Below are positions 1 through 8,521 of a stretch of DNA of 64,000 bases, piece by piece. The stretch spans positions 17,184 through 81,183 of the forward strand of contig JAEYZG010000061.1 of assembly GCA_023428135.1 (NCBI GenBank). Direction: 5' to 3'. The notes beneath the pieces are model-generated. The model did no database searches. It was not told the origin of the DNA and was given only the letters and a program-made list of their open reading frames with translations. The stretch comes from Bacteroidota bacterium (lineage in GTDB: Bacteria > Bacteroidota > Bacteroidia > Cytophagales > Cytophagaceae). A program made the translations under genes and the position numbers. How positions within the stretch are numbered: the first letter of the stretch is position 1; the number at the start of each line of letters is the position of its first letter.

Positions 1-650
1 TTTTCTTCTACAAGATTAGGATGCCACTGATCGGTTGAACCTCCCAGGAATCCATAAAAATGTTCAAATCCTCTCCCTGTAGGCCATCTGTTATATGGAC
101 CAGCAGCTGTCACATCTTTAGAAACCTGACCATGCCATTTGCCTAAAGCAAAAGTATTGTACCCATTTTCTTTAAAGATCTCTGCAACAGTTCCTGCTTC
201 AAAAGGAATATCACCATTGTATCCTGGTGTTCCGATTCCCAGCTCAGCATGATGTCCCATTCCTACTGAATGAGAATTTCTGCCTGTCAGCAAAGAAGCT
301 CTTGTCGGACTACATAAACCTGTTGTATGAAAATTGGTATACCTTAAACCATTATTGGCAAGATATTCAAATGTCGGTGTCTCTATAAGACCACCAAATG
401 CAGAAGTTGCACCGAAACCTACATCATCAAGCATGACCCATACTACATTTGGCGCACCTTTGGGAGCCTTCACTCTTTCTGGCCAAACCTGCTCTGTTCC
501 CTCAAGCGTGTTTCCTATTTTTCCGGTAAACGGCTTTGCAGGATCATGCTGAGCAAAGGAACTAACAGGTACCAGAAAACTTATAATCAAGCCTGATAAC
601 ACAGGCTTGATTATGGATTTTGAATAATACACCAGGAATTTCTTTTTCAT
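1..650 (-). CDS. Secreted sulfatase (arylsulfatase family), 3' end beyond the window
   Basis: Only the N-terminal ~216 residues are present; the gene runs off the left edge. It would hydrolyse sulfate esters in the periplasm or outside the cell. A signal peptide ends near S-S-F-A-Q (residue ~34). The metal-binding V-M-L-D-D-V-G segment follows, then the sulfatase signature C-S-P-T-R-A-S-L, whose Cys must be converted to formylglycine, and G-K-W-H-G with the usual active-site Lys and His. The ATG at 648-650 is the first in frame with the signal peptide. It lies 41 bases downstream of the SusD gene, so it is probably the last gene of the SusC1-SusD1-sulfatase unit. Unlike the two other sulfatases here it keeps His in the GKWH motif. 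The maturation enzyme is not in the window. The substrate is unknown. Confidence 0.9.
   Translation of the reverse strand, partial: MKKKFLVYYSKSIIKPVLSGLIISFLVPVSSFAQHDPAKPFTGKIGNTLEGTEQVWPERVKAPKGAPNVVWVMLDDVGFGATSAFGGLIETPTFEYLANNGLRYTNFHTTGLCSPTRASLLTGRNSHSVGMGHHAELGIGTPGYNGDIPFEAGTVAEIFKENGYNTFALGKWHGQVSKDVTAAGPYNRWPTGRGFEHFYGFLGGSTDQWHPNLVEE
583..614. repeat. 13-bp perfect inverted repeat inside the sulfatase signal-peptide coding region
   Basis: Arms 583-595 and 602-614 are perfect reverse complements with a 6-base loop. They lie about 37-68 bases after the sulfatase start codon and encode part of the hydrophobic signal region. The RNA would fold into a stable hairpin near the start of translation. 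A regulatory role is inference. Confidence 0.6.
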
Positions 651-691
651 CTTTGTAGTTTAAAGCTATCTAATATGAACAGTTGGTTTTA

Positions 692-2236
692 TTACAACCA
701 TCCAGGATTTTGATCCAGATTAGGGTTCAGATCAATTTCCTGTTGAGGTATCGGATATAGATAATGTTTTGCGTTAGCATTAGTCTTTCCCACTTTATGC
801 AGGCTTCTTTCAAGAATTCCATTACCAGCAGCATCTCTTTCTCTTATAAGATCAAACCATCTCTGATACTCAAATACAAACTCAAGTCTTCTTTCCAGAT
901 AAAGTGAATCTCTGAACTGATGTTGTCCCAGACCTTCCGTCAGGTCATCAAGACCTGCTCTTCTCCTAACCTTGTTAATATTTGTATAAGCAATACCAGT
1001 AGGACCATTCAGCTCATTTTCAGCTTCAGCAAGAATCAATAATACTTCCGAGAATCTTATGATAGGAACATTAGCACCGGATTCAGCAAGGTTTGAAACG
1101 TTAGCAGGATCCCAGTATTTATTAAAGAAAGGAACAGAATCTCCAGGGATTGCAGGATCATTCAGTTTGCCATACCATTTACCGTCTTCCGGACTTTTGA
1201 ACCTTGTAACAAAGGTCACATCACGTCTCTTATCCTTTTTAGAATATAATTTATAAACACTAAAAAACTTATCTACTCCTCCTGGCTTGGTTGCATCTGG
1301 CACAGAATAAAATACTACCTGATCTGCATAAGAACCTACAATTTTAGGAATACCCGTCAGCACTGATCTTGGAGCCTGGTTATTTCCCTGTCCCTGAGAA
1401 ACAGATTTAAACTGAGCAGAGAAAATATGCTCCGGTCCATTTTTATAAATCGGAAGGAAAACTTCAGCATAGTTCTGAACAAGGCTATAACCATAAGGTC
1501 CGTTGATTACTTCATTAGCTTTTAGTATAGCATTCTCCCATTTTCTTTGTGTCAAATAAACTTTCGCTAACAAGGCTTTTGCAGCTCCGGCAGTAGCGCG
1601 GCCAGCATCTGCTCCACCCGCTATTGGATCAAGAACAGTAGCAGCTTCTATCAGATCTTTTTCAATCTGTGCATAAACTTCCTGAACGGAATTTCTTCTC
1701 GGCTTTGAATGTGCTTCTTCAAGTGTTGCTAGATCCTTTAATATCAAAGGAACTCCTCCATATAGTCTTACAAGATTGAAGTAATAAAGAGCTCTAAGGA
1801 ACTTCGCTTCTCCTATCAGTCTTTCTCTTAATCTGGTATTCGCTCCAAAATCAATTCCAGGGATTTTTTCAATAGCTATATTTGCCTTTTTGATTCCGGA
1901 ATAATGTTGTTGCCAGATTTGTAAAACACGCAGACCAGTTGATGCATGGCCCAGAACGGATTGAGATCTTACATCAGGGTTGGTTGCTCCTGGGCCCGGA
2001 TTCTCATCATCTCCCATAAAATTCATACCTGTATTAAACAAAGTATTATATGGAGTCTGAACAGCATTACCTCCTGCATTTAACAGGAAATAAATTGAAT
2101 TGACTGCTGCTACAGCATCTGATGGAGTCTTATAAAAGTCATTAGCGTCCATAAATGACTCTGGTTCCTCTTCAAGTTTAGCACAGGAAAAAATACTTAC
2201 CGCTAATCCTATTAATATATATATCGACTTCTTCAT
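692..2236 (-). CDS. RagB/SusD family nutrient-binding outer-membrane lipoprotein (copy 1)
   Basis: SusD-type surface lipoprotein that captures glycan fragments and passes them to its SusC partner. It has 514 residues, normal for the family. The lipoprotein signal ends at Cys18 (I-F-S-C). The family's hallmark C-terminal segments are present: R-R-L-E-F-V-F-E-Y-Q-R-W-F-D-L-I-R near residue 440 and a Y-L-Y-P-I-P-Q-Q-E-I-D-L-N-P ending. It starts 32 bases after the SusC1 stop, in the invariant susC-susD order, and is followed by a sulfatase gene. It is clearly a paralogue of the SusD gene at 8522-9955: both share the RATxGAAKALLxKVYLT stretch and the ending. Ligand unknown; a sulfated compound is inferred from the sulfatase. 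Confidence 0.95.
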   Translation of the reverse strand: MKKSIYILIGLAVSIFSCAKLEEEPESFMDANDFYKTPSDAVAAVNSIYFLLNAGGNAVQTPYNTLFNTGMNFMGDDENPGPGATNPDVRSQSVLGHASTGLRVLQIWQQHYSGIKKANIAIEKIPGIDFGANTRLRERLIGEAKFLRALYYFNLVRLYGGVPLILKDLATLEEAHSKPRRNSVQEVYAQIEKDLIEAATVLDPIAGGADAGRATAGAAKALLAKVYLTQRKWENAILKANEVINGPYGYSLVQNYAEVFLPIYKNGPEHIFSAQFKSVSQGQGNNQAPRSVLTGIPKIVGSYADQVVFYSVPDATKPGGVDKFFSVYKLYSKKDKRRDVTFVTRFKSPEDGKWYGKLNDPAIPGDSVPFFNKYWDPANVSNLAESGANVPIIRFSEVLLILAEAENELNGPTGIAYTNINKVRRRAGLDDLTEGLGQHQFRDSLYLERRLEFVFEYQRWFDLIRERDAAGNGILERSLHKVGKTNANAKHYLYPIPQQEIDLNPNLDQNPGWL

Positions 2237-2268
2237 TTCTTTGGTGATTTTAAAAGGTATTCTGATTA

Positions 2269-5200
2269 TTAAAAGGAGAATGAAAGGCCTCCAAGGAATG
2301 TCTTACTATTCGGATAAGCACCATTGTCTACACCCTGATCAATAGCAGACTGACCATTGCTACTGACCTCAGGATCATAACCGGTATATTTTGTCAGTGT
2401 CAGATAGTTCTGCAATGATATATATACTCTGATGTTCTTAACCTTCGCCTTATTTACAAGGTGCTCAGGAAAAGTGTATCCGAATGTCAGGTTCTTAAGT
2501 CTTATATAAGAAGCATCTTCTATAAATCTGTCGGAAATTGTAGCTGCAGGATCTTGATATGCACTATGAACGTCTGTATTGGTATTGGTAGGAGTCCATC
2601 TGTTCAACAGGGTTGTAGAAGCACCGGTATATCCCGTTCCCAATTCAAGGGTTGCTCTGTTCTGATTATAAAGTTTGTTTCCGTAAGATGTTTGTAAAAA
2701 TATACTTAAGTCAAAGTTGCGATAGCTGAAGGTGTTTGTCAAACCAGCAATAAACTTAGGCTGATTGGCAATAATCACCCTGTCACCTGACTGAGTAATT
2801 TTGCCATCACCATTGATATCTTTGTATTGCTGACCACCTGGTTTCTTGTTTGCAGCAGGTGTTAATGCTTCATCAGGAGATGTACCTACTGGTATTACAC
2901 CGTCTGTCTCATAAACGATAAAGGAACCGATTGGCTTTCCAACTGCAGCAATGGAAGGTAATGCACTGTTAGGGATGATCTGATCGATTCCATCGCCTAA
3001 ACTTAACACTTTGTTTCTGTTTACTGCATAGACGAGGCTAGTGCTCCACTGAAACTTACCCACAAGGTTTTTGGTAGAAACAGCAAGTTCAAACCCCTTA
3101 TTTTCAACAGCCCCATAGTTTTGATACACTTGAGGATTAGGTGTAGATAGAGATCCATTCACAACTACAATATTCCATAGACCTGATGTGGCTGGCAATG
3201 GAACGTTCAACAATAAATCAGTTGTCTTTTTATAATAGATATCAGCAGCTACTACAACTCTGTTTTTAAATAGGCCAAGATCAGCTCCCAAGTCATACTG
3301 AGCTGTTTTTTCCCAGGTTAGATCAGGGTTAGCAATAGAGCTTGGTGCAAAACCAGAAACTGTATTATTTCCAAAGTTATATCTGTAGTAAGATAACTGA
3401 GAGAAGGACTGATAAGATGGAATCTGTTGATTACCGATAAGTCCGGCGCTTAGTCTGAATTTCAAATGTCCAAGATTTTTAATTTGAGAAAGGAAATCCT
3501 CATTGCTTGCATTCCAGGCCACCGCCGCAGACGGGAAGTATCCCCATTTATGCCCTGGAGCAAACTTTGAAGAACCATCAGCTCTCAAAGACACTGTTAA
3601 TAGATATTTTTCTCTATAGCCATAATTAACCCTTCCCAGGAATGATCTCAAAGCCCACCTGCTTGAAAAAGAAGAAGGAGAAGGTGCAAATCCACTTGCA
3701 TTAATGGATGTCACATTACCTGCTTGCTGATTGTTATAATCAAATCCATCTGTTGCATATCCGCTTGAACCCGAAACAGAGCCTTTAGTTACTGACTCCT
3801 GCTGAGTAAAGCCTCCTAAGACATTCAGGTTATGAACATTCCTTATTCTTCTAGAATAGTTGATAGTATTCTCATTCAACCAGTTGGTAGAAAATATAGA
3901 CCCAACCTGAGCTAAGCCACCAAAACCTGAACCTTCATAGACGGATGATGGTAAATATCGGTTCTGTTTATTATTAAGTACATCAGCTCCGGCAAGCACC
4001 TTAAATGTTAATCCTTCAATGATTTTATATTCTGCTGAAACATTTCCCAGGAAACGTCCAGTCTTAGTTTCATTTAGTTGGTTCTTAAGGGTATTAATCG
4101 GATTTCCATATACACCTTCAAAAAGGTTTCTTAATACAAATGATCCGTCAGGATTATAGATAGGTACGGCAGGAGACATTAACAATAGGGCCGGCACTAC
4201 GGCCTGAGGCGCTACATTGGAAGAGATCTGGCTTGCAGTGATATAGGAGCCGATTCTTAATCTGTTGCTGTATTCATGATCAAGATTTAATCTTCCAGAG
4301 TATCTTTCAAAGTCAGTATTAATTAAGACACCATCCTGTTTAAAATAGTTACCGGAAATTGCAACTCTTGTTTTATCATTACCGGTAAGCACTGAAAGAT
4401 TGTGATTCTGAATGGCAGCTTGTCTGAACGCAGCTTTTTGCCAGTTTGTACCTTCCCCTAAACTGTCTAACTGTGCTGCACTATATTGGGGAGATTTATT
4501 AGAGTTTACCAAAGCATCGTTTCTAAGAGCTCCCCATTCTTTTGCATTCATAAGAGGAATCTCTCTGACAACACTTTGCACACCCGCATATCCATCATAG
4601 TTGATAGAAGAGTTATTATAACTTCCTTTTTTTGTTGTTACGATAACAACACCATTCGCCCCTCTTGAACCGTAGATGGCAGTGGCAGAAGCATCTTTAA
4701 GAACGTCTATAGATTCTATATCTGATGTATTAATAGATGACAATGGATTGATCTTGGAACCATTGGTTACACCAGCGTCATTACTTGCATTGTCGTTATA
4801 AATCGGAAATCCGTCGATAACATATAGAGGTTCTGTACCCGCAGTGATGGAGTTATTTCCTCTTATTTGCACCGAAGTTCCACCTCCCGGCTGACCAGTT
4901 GACTGAGTTACCTGAACACCGGCAACAGACCCTTGCAAAAGACGCTCTACAGAGCTAACAGGTTGTTTCAGGCTTTCTACTGGAACAGTAGCGACAGACC
5001 CTGTTAAATCACTTCGCTTTTGTGTTCCATAACCAACCACCACTACTTCGTTGAGTAGTTGACGGCTCTTTAACTGTATATTTAAATCTTCTTCAGGAGC
5101 TTCATACACTTCAACTTCTTTAGGTTCATATCCTGAGTATTGAAGCACTAAAGTAAAGGGATAAGAATGATCCGTCTTTAATTCATAATTTCCATCTATA

Positions 5201-5388
5201 TCTGTAATGGTACCCTCTTTGGTCCCCTTTATCTGGATTACAGCTCCTACTGCCGGCTCCGCAGTTTTATCATCAACAACCCGTCCTTTAATTACAGTTT
5301 GCGCAACCGCTACATCCTGTACAATCAGGACTAAGGAGAAGGCTATTAAAAGATATTTAAATTTAAAAGTGGTATAGCGTTTTTTCAT
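2269..5388 (-). CDS. SusC/RagA family TonB-linked outer-membrane transporter (copy 1)
   Basis: TonB-dependent outer-membrane beta-barrel that imports oligosaccharides delivered by SusD; 1039 residues, typical length. After a signal peptide (cleavage near A-V-A-Q, residue 30) comes a carboxypeptidase-D-regulatory-like domain (about 31-108). The SusC hallmark L-N-E-V-V-V-V-G-Y-G-T-Q-K-R follows at about 112-125. Then comes the plug domain with D-V-L-K-D-A-S-A-T-A-I-Y-G-S-R-G-A-N-G-V, and the barrel ends in an aromatic F-S-F. It is first in its unit, followed by SusD1 and a sulfatase. It is homologous to SusC2 over the whole length, so the locus arose by duplication. A terminator at 5517-5555 separates it from the sulfatase upstream. 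Confidence 0.96.
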   Translation of the reverse strand: MKKRYTTFKFKYLLIAFSLVLIVQDVAVAQTVIKGRVVDDKTAEPAVGAVIQIKGTKEGTITDIDGNYELKTDHSYPFTLVLQYSGYEPKEVEVYEAPEEDLNIQLKSRQLLNEVVVVGYGTQKRSDLTGSVATVPVESLKQPVSSVERLLQGSVAGVQVTQSTGQPGGGTSVQIRGNNSITAGTEPLYVIDGFPIYNDNASNDAGVTNGSKINPLSSINTSDIESIDVLKDASATAIYGSRGANGVVIVTTKKGSYNNSSINYDGYAGVQSVVREIPLMNAKEWGALRNDALVNSNKSPQYSAAQLDSLGEGTNWQKAAFRQAAIQNHNLSVLTGNDKTRVAISGNYFKQDGVLINTDFERYSGRLNLDHEYSNRLRIGSYITASQISSNVAPQAVVPALLLMSPAVPIYNPDGSFVLRNLFEGVYGNPINTLKNQLNETKTGRFLGNVSAEYKIIEGLTFKVLAGADVLNNKQNRYLPSSVYEGSGFGGLAQVGSIFSTNWLNENTINYSRRIRNVHNLNVLGGFTQQESVTKGSVSGSSGYATDGFDYNNQQAGNVTSINASGFAPSPSSFSSRWALRSFLGRVNYGYREKYLLTVSLRADGSSKFAPGHKWGYFPSAAVAWNASNEDFLSQIKNLGHLKFRLSAGLIGNQQIPSYQSFSQLSYYRYNFGNNTVSGFAPSSIANPDLTWEKTAQYDLGADLGLFKNRVVVAADIYYKKTTDLLLNVPLPATSGLWNIVVVNGSLSTPNPQVYQNYGAVENKGFELAVSTKNLVGKFQWSTSLVYAVNRNKVLSLGDGIDQIIPNSALPSIAAVGKPIGSFIVYETDGVIPVGTSPDEALTPAANKKPGGQQYKDINGDGKITQSGDRVIIANQPKFIAGLTNTFSYRNFDLSIFLQTSYGNKLYNQNRATLELGTGYTGASTTLLNRWTPTNTNTDVHSAYQDPAATISDRFIEDASYIRLKNLTFGYTFPEHLVNKAKVKNIRVYISLQNYLTLTKYTGYDPEVSSNGQSAIDQGVDNGAYPNSKTFLGGLSFSF

Positions 5389-5445
5389 TCGGCAGTTTTT
5401 AAATAATTAACACTTGTATTATACAAAGTCTATCGGATAGGTATA

Positions 5446-5475
5446 CAAAAATACATAACTAAAAATCAATGACAA
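5446..5475 (-). promoter_or_regulatory. Possible Bacteroidota-type promoter for SusC1
   Basis: On the minus strand TATTTTTG (5453-5446) fits the TAnnTTTG -7 box, and TTG at 5475-5473 lies 19 bases upstream as the -33 element. It is 58 bases before the SusC1 start. A second near-match (TAGACTTTG, one base too long) at 5432-5424 resembles the SusC2 promoter, so the choice is uncertain. Confidence 0.35.
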
Positions 5476-5516
5476 TCTAGAAGTCTATCTATTTGAACAT
5501 CTTACCACTAAAAAAG

Positions 5517-5555
5517 AAAAACCTATTATCTCATAGGGAATGATAATAGGTTTTT
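5517..5555 (-). terminator. Rho-independent terminator after the sulfatase gene
   Basis: A 14-bp stem (5517-5530 with 5542-5555) closes an 11-base loop and has A/T runs on both flanks. It lies just past the stop of the sulfatase at 5609 and before SusC1, so it ends the upstream PUL transcript. Confidence 0.75.
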
Positions 5556-5608
5556 ACTTTTCAAAAGTTTAGGTTGAACTCCTTATTTAAAAACAGTTAA
5601 TTGACCTT

Positions 5609-6985
5609 TTATTCTCCTTTAACCTCAGAGGTCCTTTGCGATTCCAGACCAGGCAATACATATTTAGGTTGTCCCGGATCGCCAAAATTCCAGGCTGGTA
5701 GTTTTGCAAATTCAGCTTTGAATTGCTTTCTCGCTGCTTCAGCTTCAGGACTTCCCTGACCTTCTGCTATCGATTGCGTCTCCTCAATATCTTTTACAAG
5801 ATCATAGAAACGTCCATCATGATAAAGCTTGTACTTGTGATTTCTAAAGAACCTTGCTGAATGCTTATTTATCTCTGCTCCATGCAATGGGGTATAATGA
5901 CAAAAGACCCATTGACGAGGAGTTCCTTTTTCTCCTTTAATCTGAGGGTAAATACTTTTTCCATCAGTATCCCAATCCACTGGTACTTTGACCTTCACAA
6001 CATCCGCTACTGTAGCAAGTATATCAGTGAAGTCAACAAGATCATCAGTCTGATGAACCTTGTATCTGTTAGAGCCATAATTAACAATTAGTGGAACATG
6101 ATGTCCCCTGTCTAACGTAAGCCCTTTCCCTCCTTTAACATAGGAACCATCTTTCATCTGTGTCACTATAGATCTACCTGTACCATTATCTCCTGTAAAG
6201 ATGATTACAGTATTTTCATAAATACCAAGGGCCTTAAGCTTATTAATGATAAGCCCAATATTCTTATCTGTATAAGCAACCATATCTCTGAAATTGGCAG
6301 TATCTCTTTTATGTCTTGCGTCAGCACCATCTTTCCAGCTTTTGCTATCAGGAGTAGGCAAAAATGGATCATGTACCAAAGCCATTGGATAATACGCAAG
6401 GAATTTATTATCCTTATTCTTTTCTATGAAATCAAGAATGTAATTTGTAAAGATATCAGGACCATAATCATCATCCGAACGACTTAATGTCTTTCCATCC
6501 TGCTCTATCAGTGCATTAGCATACCGCTCTCCCTGCTCCCTGGAATAGACAAGCTGCCACAAGCAGTACTGATCAAAGCCAAAGTGAGCAGGTAATTTAT
6601 TGTTAGCTCCCAATTGCCATTTACCTGCAATACAGGTCTTGTATCCTGCATCCTTTGCCAGGTGTGCAAAAGTTTTCTGTTTAGGGTCAAGATATCCAAA
6701 CTCTACATAATTTTTATAGTTATACTTTCCTGTCATAATCTGCACTCTTGAAGGTGTGCAAAGAGGCTGAGAAAATCCGTAATTAAACTTCAAACCTTCT
6801 GAGGCAAGCCTGTCAAGATTGGGAGTATGATAAGTACCACCATAAGTACCCAGACATTCCTTACCCATATCATCTGCCATGATAAGAATAATATTAGGTG
6901 TACTATTTGTCTTTGTCTGAGCTGAAGAATTGTTGAATGAAAACAATACAGCAATCAACAGAAGACTTATATATTTAAATTTCAT
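5609..6985 (-). CDS. Secreted sulfatase
   Basis: Sulfate-ester hydrolase of the alkaline-phosphatase fold, 458 residues, exported by an N-terminal signal peptide (cleavage near S-S-A-Q, residue 23). Metal-binding D38-D39 (M-A-D-D-M-G) and the formylglycine signature C76-T-P-S-R are present, as is a late D266-N267-G. The motif that is usually G-K-W-H-L-G reads G-K-W-Q-L-G (121-126), replacing the active-site His with Gln, and H-D-P-F occurs near 205. The neighbouring frameshifted sulfatase shares this Gln, so it is probably a subfamily trait rather than damage. It lies 21 bases after that sulfatase in the same unit and is followed by a terminator. Substrate unknown. Confidence 0.93.
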   Translation of the reverse strand: MKFKYISLLLIAVLFSFNNSSAQTKTNSTPNIILIMADDMGKECLGTYGGTYHTPNLDRLASEGLKFNYGFSQPLCTPSRVQIMTGKYNYKNYVEFGYLDPKQKTFAHLAKDAGYKTCIAGKWQLGANNKLPAHFGFDQYCLWQLVYSREQGERYANALIEQDGKTLSRSDDDYGPDIFTNYILDFIEKNKDNKFLAYYPMALVHDPFLPTPDSKSWKDGADARHKRDTANFRDMVAYTDKNIGLIINKLKALGIYENTVIIFTGDNGTGRSIVTQMKDGSYVKGGKGLTLDRGHHVPLIVNYGSNRYKVHQTDDLVDFTDILATVADVVKVKVPVDWDTDGKSIYPQIKGEKGTPRQWVFCHYTPLHGAEINKHSARFFRNHKYKLYHDGRFYDLVKDIEETQSIAEGQGSPEAEAARKQFKAEFAKLPAWNFGDPGQPKYVLPGLESQRTSEVKGE

Positions 6986-7006
6986 ATACTTATATTATGT
7001 TAAAAT

Positions 7007-8441
7007 TTATTCGTGATGAACATACCATGGATTAGCAGTTGTGGGGATTGGAGCATTTACCTGCTTTCTCCATGTATCTAATTTATCATATAACTCTTTT
7101 GTCTTCTCCGGATTTTTTTGTGCAAGATTATCAGTTTCGCCAATATCTTCTTTGATATTATAAAGCTCTATTCTTTTATCCTCATAAAACTCAAGCAGTT
7201 TATAATCTCCGGATCTGACAGCACTTACAGGTCTTGTTCTGAAAGGATCGCTATTTCTTTTATCTGCTGAAAACCCTTCCAGATAAGCCGGGAAATGCCA
7301 GTAAATTGCATCTCTTGTCTTATAAGGTTTGTCTAATAAAATTGGCGCAAAGCTTTGTCCGTCAAGCTTAGCTTTCGTAAGAGGCTTAGAAATATTGGCT
7401 ACTTCAAGCAGTGTAGAATAAAAGTCAACTCCGATAACAGGTATTTCAGATTGCCCACCCGCCTTTATTTTTCCTGGCCAGCGCACAAATAAAGGTACTC
7501 TGACACCACCTTCATAAAGCATTCCTTTTGAACCTCGTAATGGATATTGATAAGTTGCGCCACCATATCCTCCATTATCCGAATAAAAAATTACAAGTGT
7601 ATTTTTATCCAGGTTTAAACGATTGAGATTTTCAAGTAACCTTCCAACTCCCTCATCTGCGCTTTCAAGCATGGCTGCATAAGTAGGATTGTTATGGTGC
7701 ACTGTTCCTTGTTTTGCCTTATATTTTTCAATCAGAGAATCCTTAGCTTGTATCGGGGTATGAACTGCGAAGTAGGACAGATAAAGAAAGAAAGGTTTTT
7801 CTTTATTTGTGTCAATGAACTTAAGTGCTTCATCCGTCAGACGGTCTGTAAGATATTCTCCTTCTTTACCGCTATCAATACCTTCAAAAGGCTTCATGTC
7901 TTTCTTCATGGCATATGGATAGAAATAAGATTTTGTTCCTCCAGCCCCTCCTATTATATAATCAAAACCCTGAGATTTCGGATCTGTATTCTGACTTTTT
8001 TCTCCTAACTGCCATTTGCCTATCAACCCTGTGCTATAACCTGCATTCTTAAGCTCTTCTGCAATGGTGACAAAAGAAGGTGCCAGGACGGTATTATTTT
8101 TTACCGGAATTAATTTCCTCAAGGATGAGTCTCCTCTTTCTGCTGTACCCACAGTATAGATTCCATGTCGTGGAGTATAAAGACCAGTCATAAGTGAGCC
8201 CCTGCTCGGAGCACAATTGGGACCACAAGAATAAGCCTGAGTAAATCTTATACCTTCAGATGCAAGTTTATCTATATTAGGAGTTTCATAATACTTGCTG
8301 CCAGCAGCTACATCCGTCCATCCGAGATCATCCAATATAGATGAATAATAGATTGGGTCTGTTTTTCTGCGCCTCCACATATTCCACATTGAAACCAAAG
8401 AGAAAAATCAATGTCAGAATGATAATGTATTTTATCTTCAT
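7007..8441 (-). pseudogene. Sulfatase gene with a single-base frameshift just after the signal peptide
   Basis: The body of the protein, from D-D-L-G-W-T-D-V to the end near 7007, is an intact sulfatase: C-A-P-S-R signature, G-K-W-Q-L-G, H-T-P and S-D-N-G-G. The matching start, ATG at 8441-8439, opens a clear signal peptide followed by N-R-P-N-L-L-F-I-Y, but this frame meets a stop a few codons later. Dropping one base of the T-A-T-A at 8336-8339 joins the halves into the expected F-I-Y-L-D-D-L-G-W. In the body's own frame the only upstream start is a TTG near 8398, giving a nonsense N-terminus without signal peptide. Either the gene is inactivated or the base is a sequencing or assembly error. 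It follows SusD2 by about 80 bases. Confidence 0.85.
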
Positions 8442-8521
8442 AAGATTATAATTGATTATAAAATAGCATTCAGCTTTTCAGTAAATGCCATTCAAATTAA
8501 ATAAATGGTGATGGTGAAAAT

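Noticed and set aside
7694..8008. 104-residue ORF antisense to a sulfatase
   Set aside because: Wholly within conserved sulfatase coding sequence.
8340..8398. Start of the 7007 sulfatase at a TTG near 8398
   Set aside because: The resulting N-terminus is an out-of-frame reading of the real signal peptide; the ATG at 8441 with a frameshift explains the sequence better.
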